From Thiobacillus sp. (GTDB lineage: Bacteria > Pseudomonadota > Gammaproteobacteria > Burkholderiales > Thiobacillaceae): 64,000 nucleotides of DNA. The stretch covers positions 620,001-684,000 of the forward strand of contig JACKLQ010000001.1 of assembly GCA_024235835.1 (NCBI GenBank). Reading direction: 5' to 3'. A program made the position numbers and the translations under genes. Positions 55,900 through 63,693 of the stretch are shown here, piece by piece. The notes beneath the pieces were generated by a model. That model was not told the DNA's origin. It was given only the letters and a program-made list of their open reading frames with translations, and searched no databases. Within the stretch, counting starts at the first letter, position 1; every line of letters begins with the position of its first letter.

Positions 55900-58800
55900 A
55901 TGAGCCCCCCACCCCAGCGCAAACACGGCCCCACACCTGCCCATCCACCCAAGCGCCCCCAGCCAGTGGCCCCGGCCAACCCGTGGCTGCCACGCCTGGG
56001 CCTGATCCTGGGGGCATTGCTGGTGCTGGTCTCCCTGGCGGCGGCCTGGCGGCAACCGGTACGCGACGATGCCACGGCAACGCCCCCCACACCTGGCCAG
56101 GCGGCCTGGTGGCTCCAGCCCCTGGAACGCAATCCGCAGTTGCGCCTGCCCCGGGTCAGCGGTGACCTGGCCGGCATGTTTGTGCTGCCGGGCACGCAAA
56201 AGGTCTGGGCCGTGGGCCAGAAGGGCCTGATCCTGCACGCCAAGGATGGCCACGACTGGCAGCAACAACACCCCAAGACCTCCATTGAAAACAGCGAAAC
56301 GCCCACACCGCCAAGCAAGGCCTACCTGCCCGGGCTCATTTCCACAGCCCATGCCGTGGACGCCCCGGTGCAGCGCACGCTCACCGAGCCGGCGCAACCC
56401 GTCGAAAAACGCATGCTGCCCAACGCCCCCGCGAACCTGCGCGTCACGGAACCTGTGCAACAAACGCTGCCCCCAGCCGCCCCGGAGGGTAAGTCGGACA
56501 GCACGCCCCCCAGCAATGCCGACCTGGAGGCCATGAAGAAGCAGATGCTGGCGGACGAGCTGAATAAGCAGGCAGCCTCCCCCACGCCCCCCGTCCGGAT
56601 ACCCCCCAAACAAGCGCCCAAGCAGGTACCCAAACCAGCGGCCAAACCCGCCATCGAGTCGCCGGCACAGCCTCCCAAGGCCGCCCCGGTGATTCCCGCC
56701 AATGCCGACCTGGTGGCCGTGCATTTCAACGATGAAAACCACGGCTGGGCCGCCAGCGCCCAGGGCATCGCCCTGATCACCCGCAACGGCGGCGCGGATT
56801 GGTCGTCCCCCGCCGGCGCCGACACACTGAAGACCCTGTTCCCCCAGGCGGAAGAGCAGCTCCAGGCCGCCCTCAAACCCGTCCAGCCCTATGCGCCCCC
56901 CGCCACCCCGGGCATCCAGGCCACCCTGCTGGCCACGGCCCAGGCCGACGACCTGCGCCGGTGGGCCGTGGGCAGGAACGGCGTCATCCTGGCCACCCGG
57001 GACGGCGGCCGGACCTGGCAGCGCCAGACCCGTCCCGCCGACCAGCAGACCACGGGCACCTACGCCCGCCTGCCCGCCCCCTGGACCTATGTGGCCTTCC
57101 TGGCCGGCATTGGCCTGATGCTGCGGGCCGGGCGGCAGATCGGCCAGATCAGGACGCCCGAGGCCGCCAGCCCGGCGGGCATCGCCGGCCTGTTCGTCTC
57201 CGACCACCCCCTGGGCCCCGGCGACCCGGACCCCCTGGGCCACGGCCTGGTGGCGGAAGGCCTGGCCAACTTCATCCTCAACCGCAATACGGAACCCGGC
57301 ATCACCATGGCCGTCACCGGCTCCTGGGGCAGCGGCAAGAGTTCCATCATGCGGCTGCTGCTTTATCGCCTGGAGGAAGCCGGCTTCCGCCCTGCCTGGT
57401 TCAACGCCTGGCACCACCAGCAGGAAGGCCGGCAACTGGCCTCCCTGTTCAACACCATCCGCCGCCAGGCGGTACCGCCCCTCTACACCTTCCCCGCCTG
57501 GGTGATCCGCGGCACCCTCATCTGGAACCGGGGCGGGTTCTACCGCCTGCTCATCCTGGGCATGGTGGCCCTGGTGTTGCTGGGCGGCTTCGAAGCGGCG
57601 CGCCAGGAAGCGCCCCTGGACAGCCTGCGCCAGACCCTGGTCTCCGCCCTCACGGACACCCGCCCCGTGGTCATCACCCCCTCCAGCCTGGCCAGGCTCA
57701 AAAAGGACGGCGTGGTGGACGACCAGGTACTGGCCGCCCTGGAACAGAACATGGTGTGGACCAAGGGCGAGCGCGCTCCGGACGGCACCGGCCCCTGCCG
57801 GGTGCGGGACGGCGATTGCGCCTTCGCCAGCTCGGCCCAGCTCCAGGCCAGCCTGGAAGCGCTGATCAAGCCCCGCCGCCTCACCGACGAGGAGCGTACC
57901 GCCCTGGACGCCGCCGCCCAGCACCTGGGCGCGGGGCCCAAGTCCATGCTGGCGGTGCTGCTGGGCGCCCTGGTGGTGCCCCTGCTGCTGGGCAAGGGCC
58001 TGGCGGTGTACGGCCTCAACTACCTGGATATCTTCAAGCGCCTGCTGCCGGAACGCGCCCGGCCGGAAGGCAAGGAAGCCGTGGGCACCATGGAAAACCT
58101 GCGCACCGAGTTCGCCCTGCTCACCGAGGCCCTGGACGGCCGCCTGGTGCTGTTCATCGACGACCTGGACCGCTGCTCCTGCCAGACCGTGCGGGAAGTG
58201 CTGGAACTGGTGAACTACCTGGCCAGCGTGGGCCAGTGCTTCATCGTCCTGGGCATGGCCATGGAACACGTGGCCTGCTGCATCGAACCCAAGGCCGACG
58301 ACCAGGACAAGCGCGAATACGCCCTGCAATACCTGAAGAAGCTCATCAACATCGAAGTGCCCGTTCCCATGCTGGACCCCAACCGCTCCCGGGAGATGCT
58401 GGAACGCCAGACCGGCGCCACGGAACGCCCACCGCCCCCCAGCCCCTGGCGGCGCTGGCTGGGCTGGGCCCTGGTGCTGGGCGGCGTAGTGGCCATGAGC
58501 TGGGGCCTGCCCCAGGTGTGGAACCAGCTCCAGCCCCAGGCCGAGCCCAAGGCCTTCATCACCGACGCGGCACCCCAGGCCGCCGCAAACCTGACCCCGT
58601 CCAAGGCCATCGCCACCCAGCCGGAGCCGGCATCAATGCCCCTGGCCGTGGGCCTGGAGCGCGCGGCCCAGCCCGGTTCCTCCTGGCTCCTGGCCCTGCC
58701 CCCCGCCGCCGTGCTGATCGCCCTGGCCCTCTGGTTCACACGCAACCGCTGGTTGCCCTGGCTCCACGGCAAGGGCGTGCTCCCCGCCCTGCGCCGGGCC

Positions 58801-59142
58801 CTGGGCCAGGCCGACCGGGGCAGCGACAAGCCCGAGTTCGGCGCCGCCCTGCTGGACTGGCACCCGGTCATCCTGCTGGGCGACCCCACCCCCCGGGGTG
58901 TGAAGCGCTTCGTCAACCGCGTCCGCTTCCTGGCCATGATGGAACAGTCCCAACCCGAAGCGGAACGCATCAGCGACGCCCTGCTGGTGGCCCTGGCCGC
59001 CCTGCATCACGCCCGTCTACCCCCGGACGGCGGCGGCAACGCCCTGGCCATGGAAGCCATGGAGAAGACCGGGGGCTGGCCACCGGACGAGGCCCGCCTG
59101 GCCCGTTTCGAACGCCTCATGCGCCAGCTGCATATCCGTTGA
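55900..59142 (+). CDS. KAP-family P-loop NTPase with periplasmic Ycf48-like region
   Basis: A 1080-residue membrane protein. Six hydrophobic segments are visible (about 33-49, 394-410, 549-565, 684-700, 853-870, 929-946). Walker A (GSWGSGKSS, 474-482) and Walker B (LVLFIDDLDRC, 749-759), plus the KAP C-terminal motif GVKRFVNRVRF (1000-1010), all fall on one side if the N-terminus is cytosolic. The opposite face then carries residues 50-393, with three Ycf48/BNR-like motifs ending in D/N-G-x-x-W (KVWAVGQKGLILHAKDG, GWAASAQGIALITRNGG, RWAVGRNGVILATRDGG) and a Pro-rich linker. KAP NTPases are known to have TM helices inserted in the NTPase domain; the Ycf48 addition is unusual. No clear ribosome-binding site. 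Confidence 0.87.
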   Translation: MSPPPQRKHGPTPAHPPKRPQPVAPANPWLPRLGLILGALLVLVSLAAAWRQPVRDDATATPPTPGQAAWWLQPLERNPQLRLPRVSGDLAGMFVLPGTQKVWAVGQKGLILHAKDGHDWQQQHPKTSIENSETPTPPSKAYLPGLISTAHAVDAPVQRTLTEPAQPVEKRMLPNAPANLRVTEPVQQTLPPAAPEGKSDSTPPSNADLEAMKKQMLADELNKQAASPTPPVRIPPKQAPKQVPKPAAKPAIESPAQPPKAAPVIPANADLVAVHFNDENHGWAASAQGIALITRNGGADWSSPAGADTLKTLFPQAEEQLQAALKPVQPYAPPATPGIQATLLATAQADDLRRWAVGRNGVILATRDGGRTWQRQTRPADQQTTGTYARLPAPWTYVAFLAGIGLMLRAGRQIGQIRTPEAASPAGIAGLFVSDHPLGPGDPDPLGHGLVAEGLANFILNRNTEPGITMAVTGSWGSGKSSIMRLLLYRLEEAGFRPAWFNAWHHQQEGRQLASLFNTIRRQAVPPLYTFPAWVIRGTLIWNRGGFYRLLILGMVALVLLGGFEAARQEAPLDSLRQTLVSALTDTRPVVITPSSLARLKKDGVVDDQVLAALEQNMVWTKGERAPDGTGPCRVRDGDCAFASSAQLQASLEALIKPRRLTDEERTALDAAAQHLGAGPKSMLAVLLGALVVPLLLGKGLAVYGLNYLDIFKRLLPERARPEGKEAVGTMENLRTEFALLTEALDGRLVLFIDDLDRCSCQTVREVLELVNYLASVGQCFIVLGMAMEHVACCIEPKADDQDKREYALQYLKKLINIEVPVPMLDPNRSREMLERQTGATERPPPPSPWRRWLGWALVLGGVVAMSWGLPQVWNQLQPQAEPKAFITDAAPQAAANLTPSKAIATQPEPASMPLAVGLERAAQPGSSWLLALPPAAVLIALALWFTRNRWLPWLHGKGVLPALRRALGQADRGSDKPEFGAALLDWHPVILLGDPTPRGVKRFVNRVRFLAMMEQSQPEAERISDALLVALAALHHARLPPDGGGNALAMEAMEKTGGWPPDEARLARFERLMRQLHIR

Positions 59143-59213
59143 TGCCCTGTCTGGCGAGTTGATGCATTGGTATGCTTGCCTGACAGCCAAGCCCGACTCT
59201 AAGGAACCCCGCC

Positions 59214-60248
59214 ATGGAATACCGCCGCCTGGGACACAGCGACCTTGAGGTTTCCGCAATCTGCCTGGGCACCATGACCTTCGGCCAGCAGAACACTGAA
59301 AGCGAGGCCCATGCCCAGCTGGATTACGCCTTCGGCCGGGGCATCAACTTTCTTGATACGGCGGAGATGTACCCCGTGCCCCCCAGGGCGGAATCGGTCA
59401 CCCGCACCGAGAGCATCGTCGGCAGCTGGCTGCGGGGTAGGCAACGGGACCAGGTGATCCTGGCAACCAAGGTGACCGGGCCCCGGCGGGGCATGGACTG
59501 GATACGCGGTGGCCCCACGGCCCTGGACCGGGCCAACATCCGCGCCGGCATCGAGGGATCCCTTCAGCGCCTGGGTACGGACTACATCGACCTCTACCAG
59601 ATCCATTGGCCGGAGCGGAACGTACCCATGTTCGGCAAATACCAGTTCGACCCGGCCCAGGAAACCGATGCAGTGCCCATCCCTGCCCAGTTAGAGGCAT
59701 TGTCCGAACTGGTGCGGGAAGGCAAGGTGCGTTACGTGGGCCTGTCCAACGAGTACCCCTGGGGCGTGATGCAATTCCTGCGCGCCGCCGACGAGCACGA
59801 CCTGCCCCGGGTGGCGTCCATCCAGAACGCCTACAACCTCCTCAACCGGGTCTTCGAGCACGGGCTGGCGGAAGTTGCCTTCCGGGAAAACCTAGGCCTG
59901 CTGGCCTACTCCCCTATGGCCTTCGGCCTTCTCAGCGGGAAATACCTGCAACCAAGCGGATCAGGCCGCGTAACGCTGTTCAAGGGCTTTGCCCAGCGCT
60001 ACGACAAGCCCGGCGTAGGGTCCGCCGTGGCGGCCTACGCGGACCTGGCCCGGCGGCACGGCCTGAGCCCCGCCCAACTGGCCCTCTCCTTCGTGTACCG
60101 GCGCTGGTTCGTGGCCAGCACCATCATCGGCGCCACCAGCCTGGAACAGCTCAGGGAGAACCTGGACGCCTGGGACCGGCCCCTGGCCGCTGGGGTCCAG
60201 GCGGAAATCGAGGACCTGCACCTGCGCCACGGCAATCCCGCGCCCTAG
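59214..60248 (+). CDS. Aldo/keto reductase, Tas-like
   Basis: A 344-residue NADPH-dependent (beta/alpha)8-barrel oxidoreductase. The catalytic tetrad is seen as D and Y in LDTAEMYPVPP, K in ATKVTG and H in QIHWPER. The insert after the Tyr and the length match the E. coli Tas subfamily. AAGGAA precedes the start. It lies 71 bases after the KAP gene; linkage to that cluster is uncertain. Confidence 0.92.
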   Translation: MEYRRLGHSDLEVSAICLGTMTFGQQNTESEAHAQLDYAFGRGINFLDTAEMYPVPPRAESVTRTESIVGSWLRGRQRDQVILATKVTGPRRGMDWIRGGPTALDRANIRAGIEGSLQRLGTDYIDLYQIHWPERNVPMFGKYQFDPAQETDAVPIPAQLEALSELVREGKVRYVGLSNEYPWGVMQFLRAADEHDLPRVASIQNAYNLLNRVFEHGLAEVAFRENLGLLAYSPMAFGLLSGKYLQPSGSGRVTLFKGFAQRYDKPGVGSAVAAYADLARRHGLSPAQLALSFVYRRWFVASTIIGATSLEQLRENLDAWDRPLAAGVQAEIEDLHLRHGNPAP

Positions 60249-60256
60249 GCGCGCCG

Positions 60257-60715
60257 CTATTGCAGCAGCACCGGTTCGCAGGCCTTGCGGCCGATGGCGC
60301 CGCCACAGCGGTACACCAGGCCATCGGCCCGGATCAGCCAGACGAACTGCTCCCGCTCGCAGGAAAAGGCCACGATAGCGGACTGTGACTCCGGCAGGCC
60401 TTCCAGCCGCCGGCACTGGTTGCGGCTAAGGCACCACTGTACAGACCCATCATTGAAACCGACGAAGGCCTGGCGGTCGTTGTAGTCGCCCATGCGGGGC
60501 GAACACACGTGGGTGGGCAAGGGCTTGGCTCGGGTGTTGGACAGAGGGTTGGTCAAGGATTTGGATGAGGGCTCGGCCATCGCGCCAGCCCCCCACAGCA
60601 GGCCCAGGGCACCAGCCAGGATAGCCAGCTTGTTGATTGTTATGGACCTGGGAGGATGCCAACTCTTCCGCTCCAGGAAACCCAAGAGGGCAAATACCGG
60701 CGTGTCTTGGGTCAT
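60257..60715 (-). CDS. Hypothetical membrane-anchored or secreted Cys-rich protein
   Basis: A 152-residue protein of no recognised family. From the ATG at 60715 a polar stretch is followed by a hydrophobic helix (INKLAILAGALGLLWGAGAM) and AEPSS. The rest is soluble with seven Cys, including CLSRNQC, SCEREQFVWLI, YRCGG and ACEP. The Cys spacing suggests an exported, disulfide-bonded domain. The helix could be a long signal peptide or an anchor. Its 3' end faces the aldo/keto reductase eight bases away. Confidence 0.6.
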   Translation of the reverse strand: MTQDTPVFALLGFLERKSWHPPRSITINKLAILAGALGLLWGAGAMAEPSSKSLTNPLSNTRAKPLPTHVCSPRMGDYNDRQAFVGFNDGSVQWCLSRNQCRRLEGLPESQSAIVAFSCEREQFVWLIRADGLVYRCGGAIGRKACEPVLLQ

Positions 60716-60820
60716 GGGAGCCTCGCTTTCAGAGAGTGGGCCTTCATTTTGAGGGATGCTCGCACCCAAGCGTGCATGTATCCTCCACACCACATACCCC
60801 AGTACGATACTCGGGCATTA

Positions 60821-60834
60821 TTGACTTATATCAA
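60821..60834 (+). promoter_or_regulatory. FNR/Anr-type site in a class-II promoter
   Basis: TTGACTTATATCAA matches TTGAT-N4-ATCAA with one mismatch. A -10-like TATATT lies at 60858-60863, which puts the start site near 60870, about 42 bases from the centre of the box. That is the -41.5 arrangement of FNR/CRP class-II promoters. The secreted-protein gene at 60914 follows. Confidence 0.65.
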
Positions 60835-60913
60835 GAACATCCCCTAGGTGGTGTCCTTATATTAGAAATTGCTAATGTTTTGGCATTTTTTAAACTTCTG
60901 TAAAGGAACCATG

Positions 60914-61291
60914 ATGCGTACCACTGCCTTGATTGCCATTGCCTTGCTGTCCCTGCCGGTTCATGCCGCCAAGGTCAGCCCCTTCAACCAGCCTTGCCTG
61001 GAAAACGAGTCCATCGTCGTCTCGGTGCAGCCCCAGTCCGCACCTGTCCGCCTGGCCGCCCTGGAGGCGCCGCTGGGCAACTCGGGCCCGGCTTGCCACC
61101 GCGGCCAGCTTTCCCAGGATGACCTGTCCTACGTGAAGTCCGTGCAGCCTTCCGACACAGCGCCCGTGCGGCCGTTGGTGATTACGGGCTTGTCCGGCCA
61201 CCGTGCGCAACTCGGCCCGGAAGACATCTCCATGATCGAATCCGTGCAGCCCAGGGGGGCGACCGTGGCCCTGGACATTGGCCTGAACTGA
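60914..61291 (+). CDS. Small secreted protein with three SVQP motifs
   Basis: A 125-residue exported protein. The signal peptide MRTTALIAIALLSLPVHAAK would be cut after HAA. The mature part repeats S-V-Q-P three times, each in a similar setting (VVSVQPQSAPV, VKSVQPSDTAPV, IESVQPRGATV), about 50 residues apart. No family recognised. Of the two starts (ATGATG at 60911), the second is better spaced from AAAGGA. A FNR-type promoter lies upstream and a terminator downstream, so it is monocistronic. Confidence 0.75.
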   Translation: MRTTALIAIALLSLPVHAAKVSPFNQPCLENESIVVSVQPQSAPVRLAALEAPLGNSGPACHRGQLSQDDLSYVKSVQPSDTAPVRPLVITGLSGHRAQLGPEDISMIESVQPRGATVALDIGLN

Positions 61292-61310
61292 ACCTTCCCC
61301 GTACGGCCCA

Positions 61311-61342
61311 ACGGCATGCCCTCGGGCATGCCGTATTTGTTT
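61311..61342 (+). terminator. Rho-independent terminator
   Basis: A 10-bp stem ACGGCATGCC/GGCATGCCGT with CTCG loop, followed by ATTTGTTT. It lies 19 bases after the stop of the secreted-protein gene. Confidence 0.85.
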
Positions 61343-61380
61343 GCGCGGGGCGACGGAAAGGCCGTTCGCCGGATACGGCC

Positions 61381-61749
61381 TTACACCGCGCTGCCGAACC
61401 CCTTGTCATTGGCTCCGGGGGGCGGTTCCAGGCCGGCCAGGCGGCAGCCCTGGGCCACGGGGCCTGTGGGGAAGAGTTTGTACAGGTACTTGATGCCGCC
61501 TTCCGGGTGGAAATATTCGTCCAGGGCGTCGTGCAGTTCGCGCACATTGATGGTGGAGCCGTCATGGCGGGCGTAGAACTCCTGCAGGGCGCAGATGGCC
61601 TGCCAGTGGTCTTCCGTCAGGGTCAGGTGTTCCCGGTGGGCCTGCTGTTCGGCCAACTCGCGGCTCCACTCCATGGGGGCATGGGGAAAGTCCGGGTCGG
61701 GATGTACTTCGTATCCGGGCCGAACGATGTTTTGCGTGGCGTAGCTCAT
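61381..61749 (-). CDS. DsrC/TusE-family sulfur-carrier-like protein lacking terminal Cys
   Basis: A 122-residue member of the DsrC/TusE family: TEDHWQAICALQEFY, REL, and the C-terminal arm GGIKYLYKLFPTGPVAQGCR. True DsrC has two cysteines in that arm, TusE only the penultimate one. Here the inner Cys (C102, in QGCRLAGLEPPPG) is kept, but the terminal GCV is replaced by GANDKGFGSAV. AGGAGG lies before the ATG at 61749. Divergent from the TfoX-like gene. No tusBCD or dsr genes nearby, so function is unclear. Confidence 0.88.
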   Translation of the reverse strand: MSYATQNIVRPGYEVHPDPDFPHAPMEWSRELAEQQAHREHLTLTEDHWQAICALQEFYARHDGSTINVRELHDALDEYFHPEGGIKYLYKLFPTGPVAQGCRLAGLEPPPGANDKGFGSAV

Positions 61750-61891
61750 GTCATCCTCCTCAGGTTGGCTCCACGTGCCTGTACTCGGCATCGCTGGAGT
61801 AATAACCTAACCCTAGCCAAAATACCCGACCATTCAAGTCCAGTATGGTCGTGATCCGCAGCAACACCCTTGTAAGCCCGGAGGAGACGAC

Positions 61892-62221
61892 ATGGCCTAT
61901 GACGAAGGACTCGCCCAGCGCATTCGCGAAACCCTGCAAGACCAGGCGGACCTGACGGAAAGGAAGATGTTCGGCGGCCTGGCCTTCATGCTGCGGGGCA
62001 ACATGCTGGTGGGGGTGCTGGGGGACACCCTGATGGCCCGGGTGGGGCCAAACAGGAACACCCAGGCCCTGGCCAGGCCCCATGCCCGGCCCATGGATTT
62101 CACGGGCAAGCCGATGAAGGGCTATGTGCATGTGTCGCCGGAGGGCATCGCAGCCGACAAGGCCCTGGCGGAATGGATTGGCCATTGCCTTGAGTTCGTG
62201 AACGGCTTGCCGCCGAAATAA
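61892..62221 (+). CDS. TfoX N-terminal domain protein
   Basis: A 109-residue protein with the TfoX/Sxy N-terminal fold only (ERKMFGGLAFMLRGNMLVGV, then PMDFTGKPMKGYVHV). Full-length TfoX regulates competence, but stand-alone N-terminal proteins are widespread and uncharacterised. GGAGGAG precedes the start at good distance. Confidence 0.9.
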   Translation: MAYDEGLAQRIRETLQDQADLTERKMFGGLAFMLRGNMLVGVLGDTLMARVGPNRNTQALARPHARPMDFTGKPMKGYVHVSPEGIAADKALAEWIGHCLEFVNGLPPK

Positions 62222-62322
62222 TCGCGCACGCCCCTGGGAGAACGGCTTCAGGAACTCCCGGATGGCCCTGCACTCGTAGCGCGGTTGGCATTAATCTATT
62301 TGGGCAGGCTGAATGTTCGATT

Positions 62323-62411
62323 CCGTTCATGTTTCGACAGGCTCATGTTTCGACAGGCTCAACACGAACGGCAGAGAGAAATAACCGGGCCGGATCATTA
62401 TTGATCCGGCC
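62323..62411. repeat. REP-like repeat with duplicated 16-mer and a strong hairpin
   Basis: CATGTTTCGACAGGCT occurs twice in tandem (62328-62343, 62344-62359). It is followed by CAACACGAACGG, which is nearly complementary to CCGTTCATG at 62323-62331. This resembles the widespread intergenic GACAGGCTCA-type palindrome of Proteobacteria. A second perfect hairpin, GGCCGGATCA-TTAT-TGATCCGGCC, lies at 62388-62411. Confidence 0.7.
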
Positions 62412-62425
62412 AGAATATGTTTGAA

Positions 62426-62503
62426 CTCGTCACCCCGGCGAAGGCCGGGGTCCAGTCATACACCAGCGGAAGACCTGGATACCGGCCTGCGCCGGTATGA
62501 CGG
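62426..62503. repeat. Paired REP-like hairpins
   Basis: Two hairpins in mirror orientation: CCCCGGC-GAAG-GCCGGGG (62433-62450) and ATACCGGC-CTGC-GCCGGTAT (62479-62498). They are flanked by GTCA/TCCAGT and CTGGAT/TGACGG. This is the familiar intergenic REP pair seen across Proteobacteria. Together with the previous repeat it fills most of the 343-base gap at 62222-62564. Confidence 0.75.
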
Positions 62504-62564
62504 CCACTTCAATCTTCACTTGGCCGGATCAATAGAGCCACCATCCTCGGAGACCCATAGCAAC

Positions 62565-63503
62565 ATGTCCTGGAAAGACAGCATCTATCAACAGCGCGAA
62601 CAACTCGCCCTTCTGCTGCGTGATCCCCTGGCCCGGCTGGCAGAGCAATGCGCCCCCGCCTGGGGAGACCGGGAGGCCCTGAATGCCGTGCTGATGACGG
62701 GTTTCAACGCCATTCCCCACTGCAAATTCCTGTACTGCCTGGGCACGGACGGCGTCCAGATCTGCGACAACATCGAGGCCACCGGCCTGCTGCCGGGGCA
62801 CTTTGGCCGCGACCGGTCCCAGCGGCCCTATATGAAGGAAGCAGTGCCCGTGTGGGGCTTTCTGCTTTCCGACGCCTACATCAGCCTGCTGAACAAGCGC
62901 CCTTCCCTCACCGCCCTGCAGATCGTGCGCCGGGACGGCCAGGTAGTGGGTTACCTGGGGGCGGACTTCGACCTGCGCAATCTGCCGGCCAACGTGGGAC
63001 GCTATGAAGAACCCAGTGCCTGGCGGCAGATCAAGGGCGATCCCTCCATCCGCGGCAACGTGATGCTGCAATGCCGGGTGGACAGCCCCATGGACCAGAC
63101 CCTGGAGCAGTCCATGTCCATCATGGAAGAGCTGATGACGGAGCGGGGTGTGTTCCAGGCCGTCATCCACTTCTCCAGCAGCCGGGCCACGGTGTGGACC
63201 CTGGACGATCCCTACCGCTACCGCATCCTGGACCAGGACGCCCTGGCGGACCCGGACATCTGCCTGGTCTACCCCGCCATTCCCTATCCCGACGACGCCC
63301 TGGTGCCCAAGGAGGATGTGCCCCGCATCCTGGACACCCTGAAGGCCCTGCGCATGGCGGACGAGAACATCTACCTGCGCATGGCCTCCATCAACCTGTT
63401 CAACGGCATGATCAGCCTGACCTTCTCCTGCGACGGCAGCCACTACATGCGCTGGGACGAGTTCCTGGGCAAGAGCCTGGGCTTCTGGTTTGGCACGTCC
63501 TGA
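62565..63503 (+). CDS. PDC/Cache-like sensor-domain protein
   Basis: A 312-residue protein without signal peptide or TM. Residues about 40-145 resemble a PAS-like Cache (PDC) ligand-binding domain: FLYCLGTDGVQICDNIE, then RDRSQRPYMKEAVPVWGFLL and VGYLGADFDLRNLP. The C-terminal half (FQAVIHFSSSRATVWTLDDP onward) is not recognised and no output domain (kinase, GGDEF, MCP) is present. The start at 62565 avoids the REP elements that the longer frame would translate. A cytosolic PDC protein without an output domain is unusual. Confidence 0.72.
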   Translation: MSWKDSIYQQREQLALLLRDPLARLAEQCAPAWGDREALNAVLMTGFNAIPHCKFLYCLGTDGVQICDNIEATGLLPGHFGRDRSQRPYMKEAVPVWGFLLSDAYISLLNKRPSLTALQIVRRDGQVVGYLGADFDLRNLPANVGRYEEPSAWRQIKGDPSIRGNVMLQCRVDSPMDQTLEQSMSIMEELMTERGVFQAVIHFSSSRATVWTLDDPYRYRILDQDALADPDICLVYPAIPYPDDALVPKEDVPRILDTLKALRMADENIYLRMASINLFNGMISLTFSCDGSHYMRWDEFLGKSLGFWFGTS

Positions 63504-63693
63504 GGAAAGTTTGACCGGGGGGCTGGATTTCCTGGCTGGCGTCGCCCAGGCGGATTTTTCTGCCAGGGTAACCGACGTGCTGGATGAAGATGAACCATCC
63601 CCCGCCTCGTTCCCCGGGGCTTGACGACCAGACGAGCTTCGGCGAAAACGGTTTCACCGGACATGCCACCCGCATGAAGAAGGCCAAGAACCC

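Noticed and set aside
52483..59142. Prophage remnant
   Set aside because: Apart from a lysozyme-like gene and a small lipoprotein there are no phage structural, integrase or repressor genes, and base composition looks like the surroundings.
55666..59162. Long frames (887 codons minus, 787 codons plus) overlapping the KAP gene
   Set aside because: The 1080-codon plus frame contains Walker A, Walker B and TM segments; the others are G/P/R- or H/Q-rich shadows.
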